Origin: JBCCTX01 sp964468435
Lineage (GTDB): Bacteria; Bacteroidota; Bacteroidia; J057
Assembly: GCA_964468435.1 (NCBI GenBank)
Contig: CAYXVE010000018.1
Span: 1 to 64,000 of the forward strand
Reading direction: 5' to 3'
Length of the DNA: 64,000 bases
Of the stretch, positions 33,161-43,148 are shown in pieces (position 1 is the first letter of the stretch; every line of letters starts with the position of its first letter). Made by a program: the position numbers and the translations under genes. Below the pieces are notes generated by a model that saw only the letters and a program-made list of their open reading frames with translations, ran no database searches and was not told where the DNA came from.

Positions 33161-35356
33161 ATGGTAGAAAAAAAACATAGTAAATACAGAAGATACTGGC
33201 TGCTTCTGGCTTTTTTCTGTTGCAGCACTTCGGTATTATATGCCCAGATCCCTCCATTAAATCAGGATACCCGTGAATATGGCAATCAATTGGGGTTGCA
33301 AAACCAATTGGATAGCCTTGGGAATGATTCCGCTATGGAGGAAATTGAAATCAAGCCTGATGTCAGGTTAGTGAATCCGGAAAATATGTACAGACATCGC
33401 GAGTATATTATCCCACTCGTGTCGGATTTTACCAATACCCATTATTGGGATGAACTAGATCAGGTTCAGGGTTTTGTATATTCATTGGGTCAAATTGGTA
33501 AACCTTATGAAGCCTTTCGGTATGGTATAGGCGAACGCTTTGACCCTGATCTCCCTTATTGGAGAAACCCTATTTTCGAACGCTATAATGTATATGTTTT
33601 CAATAATATTGGACAAATTCCCTATTATGATACCAAGACCCCCTATGTAAATGCAAAATATGCACAGGCATCGAGACAGATGCAGCGTGTGGACGTGACG
33701 GTATCCAGAAATATTGTTGAAAGGTGGAACATGTCTTTCCTCTATCAGGGAAGACAATCCCAGGGAGCCTATTTACAATTCAATACAAATCATATCAGTC
33801 TCTTTGCCTCTACATATTATTATACCCAGAATGAAAAATACCATTTGTATAGCAATTGGTCATATAATGAAATGAATGATGATCTCTTTGGTGGTGTTGT
33901 GCGTAATACTTCTTCATTTGCTTCGGGTGATGTGAGTGAATCATTGGAAGATGATTCAAACAGTCTGAGTGATTTTTTTGATAAAGATGAGGAAAACCTC
34001 GTTTCTGGTGATGGCAACCGTAAGAAAATTGTACGCCAGTTTACAGTAGACCAATACTATCACCTGATCAAGGGTCCCGATAGCCTGCCAGGACCTCACA
34101 AACTTACATTGAGAGGACTGCTAAGAGGGGAGTGGGCAAACCATAACTTTGAAGATAACCAGCTTAACATCTCTAAGCTCGAAACGCATGCTATTCCGGT
34201 GTATCCAACGCGTGATACCAGTACAGCAATAATACAGGAAATATTTAAAAGCCGTCAGTTCAATGCACTTGGAGGTTTTAGTTATACCCTTGATACCGAG
34301 TTGAATATTCATACTGAGGGGTATGTCTCATACAGCAGTATTCAACTGGACCAGGACACATTGCAATCTCTTACACTGAATCGCTTCGAGATATTTGGAA
34401 AGGCTAAATTGGGACTGAAATGGGGAGAGGCATCGTTTTCTATCCATCAACGTGCAACCAATCTTTACAATCCGCAAAACAGAATAAATTCCGAGATTAC
34501 ATTTTTCCCACTATCGTATAAATATAAAGATGGAAGAGCGGCTTTGGAGGCTGAAAAAGACGTTGCTGAAGATTCTGCGAATATCTACAGGATGAACTCT
34601 CCACTCATCCTGACTATGCAGTACCGGAGATGGGGACAGAACCCTTCACTGTTTCAAAGCCATTATCAGCCCAGTTCGGGTAATGTATACCAACCCAATC
34701 CAGACCTCAACAACCAGCAGTTCAATCGTTTGGTAGGTCGTGCTCAATGGCAGGAGCAGGCATTGATTCGCAGAGGTGATACCTTACTTCCATCCTATTA
34801 TTTTGCTGAAGTATTTGCTACGAGGGTGAGTAGAATGATATACTACGACCGGGAAATGAATGTAAGGCAGGCAGCGGAGGGTACCCCACTTTCCTGGTTT
34901 GGACTTCGCGTGGGAGGACGCACCAGGATACTGGATAAATTTTATATCGAATCAGAACTTACATGGCAACGTGGTACGACCGATGCAACGGATGATTTTC
35001 GCTATTATGCCGAAAATCTCCCTCAGCTCTGGGGGAAGACATCCTTTTATTATGACAATAGGGATCTCTCATTTGCAGCTATTCTGAGGTTTGGAGTAGA
35101 GGTATATTACTTCACCCATTATATGGGTTTTACGATAGATATGACCAGTCAGGAATTTTTCCCTACCAACTATCTGGTATCGGGTTATCCCAGAGCAGAT
35201 GCCTTTTTTGCTACCAAGGTCAAGGGCGCAGATATATTCTTTAAATTTTCTCACTGGAATGAGGGATTGTTAAGGCAAGGTTACTATACCACCCCATTTT
35301 ATCCCATGCTCGAAAGCACCTTTAGCTTTGGGATAAACTGGTCATTTTACAACTAG
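33161..35356 (+). CDS. Putative outer-membrane porin (Porin_10-like)
   Basis: The predicted 731-residue precursor has a signal peptide after a charged start (MVEKKHSKYRRYW, hydrophobic core LLLAFFCCSTSVLYAQ). The rest has alternating aromatic and polar residues typical of a beta barrel. Bacteroidota Porin_10 landmarks include NIGQIPYYDTKTPYVNAKY, SRQMQRVDVTVSRNIVERWNMSFLYQG and the aromatic C-terminal end STFSFGINWSFYN. I chose ATG 33161; the longer frame from GTG 33131 adds a Cys-rich stretch unlike a signal peptide. The stop shares the palindrome CTAG with the convergent MoxR gene (35353-35356). Confidence 0.85.
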   Translation: MVEKKHSKYRRYWLLLAFFCCSTSVLYAQIPPLNQDTREYGNQLGLQNQLDSLGNDSAMEEIEIKPDVRLVNPENMYRHREYIIPLVSDFTNTHYWDELDQVQGFVYSLGQIGKPYEAFRYGIGERFDPDLPYWRNPIFERYNVYVFNNIGQIPYYDTKTPYVNAKYAQASRQMQRVDVTVSRNIVERWNMSFLYQGRQSQGAYLQFNTNHISLFASTYYYTQNEKYHLYSNWSYNEMNDDLFGGVVRNTSSFASGDVSESLEDDSNSLSDFFDKDEENLVSGDGNRKKIVRQFTVDQYYHLIKGPDSLPGPHKLTLRGLLRGEWANHNFEDNQLNISKLETHAIPVYPTRDTSTAIIQEIFKSRQFNALGGFSYTLDTELNIHTEGYVSYSSIQLDQDTLQSLTLNRFEIFGKAKLGLKWGEASFSIHQRATNLYNPQNRINSEITFFPLSYKYKDGRAALEAEKDVAEDSANIYRMNSPLILTMQYRRWGQNPSLFQSHYQPSSGNVYQPNPDLNNQQFNRLVGRAQWQEQALIRRGDTLLPSYYFAEVFATRVSRMIYYDREMNVRQAAEGTPLSWFGLRVGGRTRILDKFYIESELTWQRGTTDATDDFRYYAENLPQLWGKTSFYYDNRDLSFAAILRFGVEVYYFTHYMGFTIDMTSQEFFPTNYLVSGYPRADAFFATKVKGADIFFKFSHWNEGLLRQGYYTTPFYPMLESTFSFGINWSFYN

Positions 35357-36363
35357 CGTGGTACTTCGATCTGAGTCATGATTTTCTGAATAATTTCATC
35401 TGTGGTACCTCCTTCCATTTCCTTTTCGGGAGTGAGGATAATCCGGTGATTGAGCACAGGCGTAGCCACATACTGTATATCGTCCGGAAGTATAAAATCT
35501 CTCCCCCGCAAGGCTGCGAGTGCTTTGGATGCCATCATGATACTTAATGAAGCACGAGGTGATGCGCCTAGATACAGATCCTTGTGCTTACGGGTCGCCT
35601 GAACGATCGCCACAATGTAGGAGATGAGATGGGATTCTATATGTACAGTTCTTACAGTGTGCTGAAACTGAGTGATTTGATCTGAGGTGAGAATGGGTTG
35701 AATAATGCTTAGATCATTGGGTTTTTTGCGTTCGTGCATGAGCGAAAGAATGTGTATCTCTTCTGCTTCAGTGGGATAATCTACTTTGATTTTTAATAAA
35801 AACCTGTCTAGTTGAGCTTCAGGCAGTCGGTAGGTACCCTCCTGCTCAATAGGATTTTGAGTTGCAATGACAAGGTAAGGAGGATGTAACAGGTGGGTTT
35901 GGCCGTCGATGGTGATTTGGCGTTCTTCCATGGATTCAAATAATGCAGCCTGTGTTTTGGCAGGAGCTCGGTTGATCTCATCGATGAGCACGATATTGCC
36001 AAATATGGGACCTGGCTTAAATTCAAATACACCAGTTTGTGTATTAAAAACGGATGTCCCCAGTACATCTGAGGGCATGAGATCAGGGGTGAATTGAATA
36101 CGGGAAAATTTTACAGAGAGCGTTTTGGATAACAATTTTGCGGAAAGGGTTTTGGCAACACCTGGTACACCTTCCAAGAGTATATGTCCATCCGCAAGAA
36201 GCGACACGAGCATCAGTTCGATCATTTCTTCCTGACCTACGATTATTTTGTGAATTTCAGACTTGACCTCTCCGGTCACTTGGCTGAAATGTTGCAGGTC
36301 TGTGCGTTGTTCGAAGAAAGGAGATGAAGCAGCTGAGGGATCAGTTGGAAATTCTATTGACAT
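35353..36363 (-). CDS. MoxR-family AAA+ ATPase
   Basis: The 336-residue ATPase shows the MoxR order: IIVGQEEMIELMLV, Walker A GVPGVAKT, RIQFTPDLMPSDVLGTSVF, Walker B IVLIDEINRAPAKTQAALFESMEE, NPIEQEGTYRLPEAQLDRFLLK and GASPRASLSIMMASKALA. MoxR proteins work with VWA-domain partners in protein-complex assembly, but the usual DUF58/VWA neighbours are not here. I take ATG 36363 as start. The upstream alternative at 36411 would read through a perfect 16-bp hairpin and adds an unlikely N-terminus. Confidence 0.9.
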   Translation of the reverse strand: MSIEFPTDPSAASSPFFEQRTDLQHFSQVTGEVKSEIHKIIVGQEEMIELMLVSLLADGHILLEGVPGVAKTLSAKLLSKTLSVKFSRIQFTPDLMPSDVLGTSVFNTQTGVFEFKPGPIFGNIVLIDEINRAPAKTQAALFESMEERQITIDGQTHLLHPPYLVIATQNPIEQEGTYRLPEAQLDRFLLKIKVDYPTEAEEIHILSLMHERKKPNDLSIIQPILTSDQITQFQHTVRTVHIESHLISYIVAIVQATRKHKDLYLGASPRASLSIMMASKALAALRGRDFILPDDIQYVATPVLNHRIILTPEKEMEGGTTDEIIQKIMTQIEVPR

Positions 36364-36373
36364 GAAATTTAAG

Positions 36374-36412
36374 TTTGGATGATAGCAATATATCGAATTG
36401 CTATCATCCAAA
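36374..36412. repeat. Perfect 16-bp inverted repeat between gdhA and the MoxR gene
   Basis: TTTGGATGATAGCAAT (36374-36389) pairs completely with ATTGCTATCATCCAAA (36397-36412) around the loop atatcga. It begins 8 bases after the gdhA stop and ends 10 bases before the MoxR ATG on the minus strand. No T-run follows on either strand, so a classic terminator is not obvious; it may stabilise, process or attenuate the transcript. Confidence 0.85.
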
Positions 36413-36419
36413 AAAACAA

Positions 36420-37697
36420 TTAGAAGTTTCCTTCCAAATCTATGGCGTTAGCCAGTCGCTGAATGGCTACGATATACGCAGCAATCCGCATGGAACAACC
36501 GTATTTTTTATGTGCTTCAAATACGCTTTCAAACGCTTCGCGAAGTATAGGTCTGGTTTTGTTCCAAATTTCTTCTTCGGGGTAGTAGTGGCCTCTGCGG
36601 TTTTGTACCCATTCCAGGTAAGATACGACTACACCACCTGAGTTGGCCAGAATATCAGGCACGAAAAAGATACCTTTATCATCCAGGATTTCGTCGGCGC
36701 CAGAGGATACCGGTCCATTTGCACCTTCTACGATCAATTTGGCCTGGACCTGCTCGGCATTGTGTTCAGTGATAACGTTCTCGATTGCAGCAGGTATGAG
36801 TATATCTACATCCAGGGAGATCAACTCTTCATTGGTCAACTTTTCACAACCTTTGAAACCAGATAAAGTACCATTATCCTTTACATAGCCTATAGCCTGG
36901 GCCAAATCTATGCCTTTAGGATGGTAATACCCCCCAGTGTGGTCACTAATAGCTACGACATTCAGACCTTCATCTTTCAGCAATTTTGCAGCCCAACTCC
37001 CCACATTTCCAAAGCCCTGAATGGCGACCGTACACGATTCTTTTTCCCATTCTAATTTTTCCAGAGCGTGTAGCGTAGAACGCATTACGCCCCATCCAGT
37101 AGCAGGTATACGTCCCAGTGAGCCGCCCAAATCCAAAGGTTTACCTGTTACAACTCCAGGTGTATAGCCATAGATACGTGAATATTCGTGAAATATCCAT
37201 GCCATTTCCCTGTAGCTGGTACCCATATCCGGAGCCGGAATATCTGATCCTTCACCAAAAACATCCTTAAGTGCTCTTGTATAGGCTCTGGTGATCCGTT
37301 CCAATTCATCTACGCTTCTCACCTTGGGATTGAGTGTTACGCCTCCTTTTGCACCTCCATAGGGAAGTTTTACTAGCGCAGATTTGAATGTCATCCATCC
37401 TGCCAGGGCTTTTACTTCATCCAGATCAACAAATGGAGCATATCTTATACCTCCTTTGGAAGGTCCCAGAACTGTAGAGTGAACTACGCGGTACCCTTCA
37501 AATACCCGGGTGGTTCCATCATCCAGTTTTACCGGTAGATTTACAATGATTACCCGCTCAGGCGCACTCATAATGTCCCTGTAGCGCTGATCGAGATTGA
37601 TAATATTTGCAGCTTCTGTGAAGCGTACCATCAGGGAATCATATGCCGAGATACGCGCTTGATTCTCTTGTATTGTTACACTCGTTACGTTTGTCAT
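36420..37697 (-). CDS. gdhA: Glu/Leu/Phe/Val family dehydrogenase (glutamate dehydrogenase)
   Basis: The 425-residue hexameric-type enzyme interconverts glutamate and 2-oxoglutarate plus ammonia. Visible family motifs: GYRVVHSTVLGPSKGGIRYAP, MTFKSALVKLPYGGAKGGV (catalytic Lys region), IPAPDMGTSYREMAWIFHEY, TGKPLDLGGSLGRIPATGWGV and the NAD-binding AIQGFGNVGSWAAK. The length and the PLDLGGS-RxxATG pattern fit the NAD-type catabolic enzymes. A hairpin separates it from the downstream MoxR gene. Confidence 0.92.
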   Translation of the reverse strand: MTNVTSVTIQENQARISAYDSLMVRFTEAANIINLDQRYRDIMSAPERVIIVNLPVKLDDGTTRVFEGYRVVHSTVLGPSKGGIRYAPFVDLDEVKALAGWMTFKSALVKLPYGGAKGGVTLNPKVRSVDELERITRAYTRALKDVFGEGSDIPAPDMGTSYREMAWIFHEYSRIYGYTPGVVTGKPLDLGGSLGRIPATGWGVMRSTLHALEKLEWEKESCTVAIQGFGNVGSWAAKLLKDEGLNVVAISDHTGGYYHPKGIDLAQAIGYVKDNGTLSGFKGCEKLTNEELISLDVDILIPAAIENVITEHNAEQVQAKLIVEGANGPVSSGADEILDDKGIFFVPDILANSGGVVVSYLEWVQNRRGHYYPEEEIWNKTRPILREAFESVFEAHKKYGCSMRIAAYIVAIQRLANAIDLEGNF

Positions 37698-37816
37698 CTC
37701 ATGTATATTTGTGTGTTTAAACCTAAAATATGCATGTGGGTTTCAGTTTTCCAAGATGAAATGGAGAATACTTAAATGCTGCAAAAACGTCCGTAGTTCT
37801 TTATATAAATGGCAAA

Positions 37817-38626
37817 TTAGAGCAGTATGTAATAAAAATATAGGAATGGCATTGACAGCATAAACCCGTCAAAACGGTCGAGCATTCCTCCGTGACCCGG
37901 AAGAATTTTTCCCGAATCTTTCAGGTTCATACTTCTTTTGAATAGGGATTCTACTAGATCTCCCAGTTGGCTAAACACGGCGATCAGACAGGATACGATG
38001 ACCCAGTTGAAAGTGGGAAGGCGCTCAATGGGCCATTGCTGAGATAGTATCCAGCCTGCAACGATACAACATACTGCTCCACCGATAGCACCTTCCCAGG
38101 TCTTTTTGGGACTTACCCTAGGGAAAAGGGGATGACTCCCTATGCCCTTTCCGATAAAAAAAGCGCTAGTATCCAGTGCCCATGTGAGGATGAGTATTCC
38201 AAGAGGAATCCGGAAATCGTAGAGACTGGGATCATCGGGAACTCCCATTTTGTAGTATAAAATCAAGGGAATAAGACAATAAAAAAATCCCAGCAATAAA
38301 AGACCTATTTGCGTAGGGGGAGTGTTTTCGTTTTTGTAGAATAAGAATAATATTTCCAGTACAGGTAAAATAATCATCATACTGCCGATCAAGATTACAT
38401 CGGAGATCGAGAAAATAATCATCGCCCAGATACATAGCCCAGCTAATAATACCGGTAGTTTGTAGTGCAGGCGCGAGAGTTTCATTCCTTCCAGAAATTC
38501 CCAAAGACACACCATCGATACGATAAATCCAAATAGCCAAAGACCCTGATGCATATATCTTATCGCACCTATAACGATGGCTCCACCAATTACGCCGGTG
38601 ATAATACGCATTATAAGGTTATTCAT
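37817..38626 (-). CDS. cdsA: Phosphatidate cytidylyltransferase
   Basis: The 269-residue membrane protein makes CDP-diacylglycerol from phosphatidate and CTP. It is built of about eight hydrophobic segments. Near the end it shows the CDS signature: SPKKTWEGAIGGAV, then SQLGDLVESLFKRSMNLKDSGKILPGHGGMLDRFD, with the metal-binding Asp residues. Its start overlaps the stop of the upstream CPBP gene by 4 bp, so the two are translationally coupled. Confidence 0.95.
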   Translation of the reverse strand: MNNLIMRIITGVIGGAIVIGAIRYMHQGLWLFGFIVSMVCLWEFLEGMKLSRLHYKLPVLLAGLCIWAMIIFSISDVILIGSMMIILPVLEILFLFYKNENTPPTQIGLLLLGFFYCLIPLILYYKMGVPDDPSLYDFRIPLGILILTWALDTSAFFIGKGIGSHPLFPRVSPKKTWEGAIGGAVCCIVAGWILSQQWPIERLPTFNWVIVSCLIAVFSQLGDLVESLFKRSMNLKDSGKILPGHGGMLDRFDGFMLSMPFLYFYYILL

Positions 38627-39570
38627 ACGTCCAGTGTCTTTTGAATGCTGGCATACCGGAAATATAGGATGAATAATCCGGTTACACCAACAAAAGCGAT
38701 GAGTACTCCATATAAGGGAAGGCTTGCCTGGTCTGGGTTCATGATCTGTTCGGGGTCAGCATTCTGAAGTGCTGCCTGATAAAGTGCGCTGATCGTAAAG
38801 GAGTTGAAGACAAAGTGTCCCAGCATGGCAGGTAATATACTACCTGCTCCATAAGCGAGATAACCCAGGATAGCACCTAGTAATAAGCGTGAGAAAAATC
38901 CATAGAATTGGAAGTGTACCAGACTAAATAGTAGTGCAGCAACCCAGATTCCTACATGTATACCATAGCGGGATAGTGTTTTTTGAAGAAACCCCCGGAA
39001 AAATAATTCCTCAGTTATGGCAGGAATCATGGCAAATACAAACAGATTACTGATAAAAGTGCTTGGGTCTGCATCGAACAGTAATGCCACCAGGATTTTT
39101 TGCTGTTTGAGTTCAGATTCATGCATCCATACTTCCCAATCTTCCAAAAAGGATGGAAGCTTAAAATTGCTAGTATCAAACGTGGTTAATTCTACAATAG
39201 GAATGGTAAAAATAATAATGAATACTGTGAGAACGTAAAAAATGGGTAATGTAGAGAAACGGAGATTCAATTCTTCCTTAGCGTTTCCCAACAGACTAGC
39301 CATGAGGAGAGCTGTCAGTCCCCAGGTAAGGAGTTGAGAAACTCCCTGCAAAAAACGTAGAAGATACTCATCAGATTCTCCTGTAAAATTGCCGTTAACA
39401 ATTTCAAGGAGGGATTCGTAAGAAACTCCCGAAATAAAACTTACTACCACAAACAGTAGCTGTACCAGTATAGTTGATAAGATTACATACAGGAAAAAGC
39501 CCGAAAATAACGAGAAAATGGGATTTTTCTTGCAAGTTTGCGATAGAGTATGGAGAATAAAGTTATCCAT
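38623..39570 (-). CDS. CPBP-family intramembrane glutamic protease
   Basis: The 315-residue protein from ATG 39570 has several TM segments and the CPBP/Abi motifs: AITEELFFRGFLQ (EExxxR), ALLFSLVHFQ (FxxxH) and LGAILGYLAYGAGS. Related proteins are prenyl-protein-type or type II CAAX proteases. The longer frame from 39684 would overlap the divergent dus gene and has no membrane character, so I reject it. It is encoded immediately upstream of cdsA with a 4-bp overlap. Its target is unknown. Confidence 0.85.
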   Translation of the reverse strand: MDNFILHTLSQTCKKNPIFSLFSGFFLYVILSTILVQLLFVVVSFISGVSYESLLEIVNGNFTGESDEYLLRFLQGVSQLLTWGLTALLMASLLGNAKEELNLRFSTLPIFYVLTVFIIIFTIPIVELTTFDTSNFKLPSFLEDWEVWMHESELKQQKILVALLFDADPSTFISNLFVFAMIPAITEELFFRGFLQKTLSRYGIHVGIWVAALLFSLVHFQFYGFFSRLLLGAILGYLAYGAGSILPAMLGHFVFNSFTISALYQAALQNADPEQIMNPDQASLPLYGVLIAFVGVTGLFILYFRYASIQKTLDV

Positions 39571-39608
39571 TAGCGTAATAATCCTTAAATTTACAACAAT
39601 AATAGGAT

Positions 39609-40634
39609 ATGGTAAGAATTGGAAACATTGGAGTGGGAGAATTTCCCCTTCTACTGGCTCCGATGGAAGACGTGAGCGATCCACCTTTCCGTCTTTTATG
39701 TAAAGAAATGGGAGCGGATGTTGTTTACACGGAGTTTATTAGTTCAGAAGGATTGATACGGAATGCGGAGAAAAGTGTGGAAAAACTGGATATTTACGAT
39801 GTAGAAAGACCTGTAGGCATACAGATATTTGGCCACGAGATTGAATCCATGCGGCAATGTACCCGTATGGTTGAAAAGGTACAACCTGAAATTATTGATA
39901 TCAACTATGGTTGCCCTGTGAAAAAAGTGGCTTGTAAAGGTGCAGGTGCAGGGATACTCCAGGACATACCGAAGATGGTAAATATGACGAGAGAGATCGT
40001 CAACTCCACGGAGCTTCCCGTAACTGTAAAAACTAGGTTGGGATGGGATGAAAAATCTATCAGAATCGTCGAAGTAGCACTCCGGCTCCAGGATACGGGT
40101 ATAAAAGCGCTAACGATTCATGGTAGAACTCGTAAACAAATGTATAAAGGCTCAGCTGACTGGACGCTCATCGGAAAAATTGCTAACCACCCAGATATCG
40201 AAATCCCCATTTTTGGCAATGGAGATGTAGATTCACCACAAAAAGCACATGAGATGCGCCTCAAATATCAGGTGGATGGTATCATGATCGGGAGAGCCTC
40301 TATTGGGTACCCATGGATATTCAAAGAAATTAAGCATTACTTTCATAATGGGACTCAATTACCCCCTCCAGATATTTCTGAACGGGTGAATGTATGCAGG
40401 CGCCATTTGTTGCATGAGATCGAGTGGAAGGATGAAATACTGGGTATCAGAGAAATGAGAAGACATTATGCAAATTATTTCAAAGGTATGTCTGGCATTA
40501 AACAATACCGTCAGATCCTTTGTACTTCAGAAGATTTACAGGAAATTTTAGCAACTATGCTAGAGATCAATGAGAAATTTCAGTACCCTGAAAAAGTTTC
40601 TGATAACCTTAATAGTACCAATGTGGGAGAATAG
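39609..40634 (+). CDS. dusB: tRNA-dihydrouridine synthase (DusB-like)
   Basis: The 341-residue flavoenzyme reduces uridines in the tRNA D-loop. It begins with IGNIGVGEFPLLLAPMEDVSDPPFR, then YTEFISSEGLI, INYGCPVKKVACKGAGAGIL (catalytic Cys in GCPVKK), TVKTRLGW, LTIHGRTRKQMYKG, PIFGNGDV and GIMIGRASIGYPWIF. It is divergent from the CPBP gene with only 38 bp between start codons, so the two promoters must overlap or lie close together. Confidence 0.93.
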   Translation: MVRIGNIGVGEFPLLLAPMEDVSDPPFRLLCKEMGADVVYTEFISSEGLIRNAEKSVEKLDIYDVERPVGIQIFGHEIESMRQCTRMVEKVQPEIIDINYGCPVKKVACKGAGAGILQDIPKMVNMTREIVNSTELPVTVKTRLGWDEKSIRIVEVALRLQDTGIKALTIHGRTRKQMYKGSADWTLIGKIANHPDIEIPIFGNGDVDSPQKAHEMRLKYQVDGIMIGRASIGYPWIFKEIKHYFHNGTQLPPPDISERVNVCRRHLLHEIEWKDEILGIREMRRHYANYFKGMSGIKQYRQILCTSEDLQEILATMLEINEKFQYPEKVSDNLNSTNVGE

Positions 40635-40712
40635 TTTTACTTTTTTATTCAAGTTTAATTTCTTTATCTTATGCCATCCTACAGTTTAAGTAAAAACTCA
40701 ATTATTAATAAA

Positions 40713-43148
40713 ATGTCATATTTTTCAAGGCGTATTCTCGCAGTTTTAGGGTTGACATTCGCCTGCCTAACTAAGGTTTTGGGACAGTCAGAGGTTGATA
40801 TTTCCCAGCTTGTTGCTGATACTAAATCCTTTTCTTTTGACGACAAGAAAACCACAGTCAAGGGTTATATATATAATGACTTAGAGAAAAAAACTGATTG
40901 TTGTGGTTCAGATCGTATATATCTGGAAGTCCGCATCCATCCATCGGGTTATGTCATTGATGCAAAAACCCTCACGGGTAAAAACGACTGTTTTAAAAAT
41001 TCAGCAATCGATATCGTTAAAAATATCAAATGGGATGCCCAGGATTTTAAAGGTACGAAGCCTGTCTATTTCGAGATTCGCCCAGATATCAATTGTGAAA
41101 GTGGAAATACCAACGAATATGCACAGGTACCTATCGTGAATAACGAATTACTGGATGAAAATGGCGACCCCAAAGATCCAGACGCAGGAAACACCATCTA
41201 TCTGGGAGATACTCAGACTCAAGAGCAGGAAGAAGCTCTTGCTGAGTCTGGAGATGAAGCAGGTACAGAGGAAGCCGAGACGATTGAGACTACTATGACA
41301 GACACTCAGGAAGAAACTACCTCAACTGAACAGGAACCTGAAGAAGAAACAGGAGAAATGGCTGTTTCAGAAAGTGAAGAAACTCAGCAGGAATCTGGAG
41401 CTGATATGCTAGCTTCCAGTGAGACGGAAGAACCTGCTCAGAAATCCTCATCCGAAGAAAGAGAAGAGCAAACTACTGAATTACAAAGTCAACCTATTCT
41501 CGTATCTGCCAATGAATCCAATGATGGACCTGCAAGAGACATGGCTGAAGAAACCCAGGAAATAGGAGAAAGGGAGGCAGTTGCTCAGGTTGATACGCCA
41601 CCTGCTACCACAGCTCAGAGCGAAGAAAGTGCTGAAGAGGAAGCTCGTAAGGAAGCTGAGATCGAGCAGTTGCAAACACAGTTGGATGAACTGAGAGCCA
41701 AGGAAGAAGCATTGCAAGAAAGAGAAAAGCAACGCCAGGAATATCAACGCCGCAGAAGAGATGCACTCGAAGAGCGTAGAAGACAAATGCAACAGCAACA
41801 AAATACGGAAGGAGATCCATTTTCAGATGGTGAAACCCCATCTACCAATGAAGAACAGGAAGGTGAAGTTGCAGATGGTAGAGATGACCAGGATAGAGAC
41901 CAGGAAGATCTGGATAGACTCTCACAAGAGCTTTCTGAGATTGAATCCCGCAAGAGGGAATTACAGGAATCTCGCAGAAGAGATGCTGAAGAGATCAGAC
42001 AGTATATTCAGGAAAGAATACGCATAGAGGAAGAAGTACGCAGAAAAGAAGAAGAAATTAACCGCAAACGTGAACAGCAGGAGCTAGACCGGATAAGAGA
42101 AGACATGCGTGTATTGGAAGAAGATAAGAGGGAACTCGAATCAGAAATGCAACGTCTGATGGACGAGATTCAGCGTCTTCAGGATGAAATGAATCAAAAG
42201 GTAGCTGAACTGGAACGTCAGGAAGTCGAGATTCAGCGTCTGAATATCAACTTTGCACAACGTGAAAATGAAATTAACCGGGAACGCGTTCTGAGAGAAC
42301 AACAACTGGAGCAGGAACTGGCTCTCATGGAACAACAGGCTGAGTTGGAAATCATGGGGCTCACGGGGGCAAACGTACCTTCTACCACATCTCCTACTAC
42401 ACCTTCAATCAGAATAGATCCCAGGTTGCTGCAGGATACCTCAGCACAAGCCAGAGAGTATGTCAATAAAATCATGCAACTGCAGGAACAGATGAATTTC
42501 TATCAAAATCAACTGCAGACAATTCAGGGCCAGGGAACCAGACCTGGACAACAAGGTTATAGTACTACTACACCTGGCGGTGTAAGTGGAACGACAGGTG
42601 CGCCTGATGATGTGAAAAGAGCTGACCAGGATCAGTCCTGGCAAGATATCGATTACAATTCCCCTCAGGGACAATCTGCTCAAACTCAGGGAAATATCGG
42701 TACAAGACGTCCTACTGGTCAAGCTGGTACAGGCTACGATTCTGTATATGGATACAGCCCCGATACCAGCCACGCTTCTACTTATAAAAATGTAGCTGGT
42801 CCAAGGTTCAGAAATATGCAGTACGGTACAGGTACCGAAGCGATGAATCGCTTTCTCAGTGATCAGCTTCGAAGCAATGGAATCTGTGGCCCTGTCAAAG
42901 CATTTGCAGAATTGACTGTGAATGGTCAGGGACAAGTTATTGATGTAAGGCCCATCAAAGCAAATACCACACAGATATTGATCAACTTGCCCGCTGTACT
43001 GAATGGCCTTACCTTTATGCCTACTTATTCCGATATCCCCGCGAGGATCAATCTAGAATTCGAAACGACCATTCGTTGTGGTGGTGGTCCTAATCTGCCA
43101 GCAAATGGACAATACAATCCAGGGATGTCAAATCCTGCATCTAATTAA
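40713..43148 (+). CDS. Secreted acidic coiled-coil protein with two TonB-C-like modules
   Basis: The 811-residue precursor has a signal peptide (SRRILAVLGLTFACLTKVLGQ). Residues about 45-125 form a small module with IYLEVRIHPSGYVIDAKTL and CFKNSAIDIVKNIKW that looks like a TonB C-terminal-like fold, with several cysteines. A very acidic Thr/Ser/Glu/Gln-rich linker follows (about 155-310), then a long Arg/Glu/Gln coiled coil (about 310-570) and a Gly/Gln/Thr-rich linker. At the end, about 705-795, a second module (NGICGPVKAFAELTVNGQGQVIDVRPI, PAVLNGLTFMPTY) mirrors the first. An upstream ATG at 40671 would lengthen the N-terminus by 14 residues. The architecture suggests a periplasm-spanning strut, but no family name is recognised. 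Confidence 0.72.
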   Translation: MSYFSRRILAVLGLTFACLTKVLGQSEVDISQLVADTKSFSFDDKKTTVKGYIYNDLEKKTDCCGSDRIYLEVRIHPSGYVIDAKTLTGKNDCFKNSAIDIVKNIKWDAQDFKGTKPVYFEIRPDINCESGNTNEYAQVPIVNNELLDENGDPKDPDAGNTIYLGDTQTQEQEEALAESGDEAGTEEAETIETTMTDTQEETTSTEQEPEEETGEMAVSESEETQQESGADMLASSETEEPAQKSSSEEREEQTTELQSQPILVSANESNDGPARDMAEETQEIGEREAVAQVDTPPATTAQSEESAEEEARKEAEIEQLQTQLDELRAKEEALQEREKQRQEYQRRRRDALEERRRQMQQQQNTEGDPFSDGETPSTNEEQEGEVADGRDDQDRDQEDLDRLSQELSEIESRKRELQESRRRDAEEIRQYIQERIRIEEEVRRKEEEINRKREQQELDRIREDMRVLEEDKRELESEMQRLMDEIQRLQDEMNQKVAELERQEVEIQRLNINFAQRENEINRERVLREQQLEQELALMEQQAELEIMGLTGANVPSTTSPTTPSIRIDPRLLQDTSAQAREYVNKIMQLQEQMNFYQNQLQTIQGQGTRPGQQGYSTTTPGGVSGTTGAPDDVKRADQDQSWQDIDYNSPQGQSAQTQGNIGTRRPTGQAGTGYDSVYGYSPDTSHASTYKNVAGPRFRNMQYGTGTEAMNRFLSDQLRSNGICGPVKAFAELTVNGQGQVIDVRPIKANTTQILINLPAVLNGLTFMPTYSDIPARINLEFETTIRCGGGPNLPANGQYNPGMSNPASN

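Noticed and set aside
39571..39684. N-terminal extension of the CPBP protease to 39684
   Set aside because: It would overlap the divergent dus gene and adds a proline-rich stretch unlike the family; ATG 39570 gives a normal membrane start.
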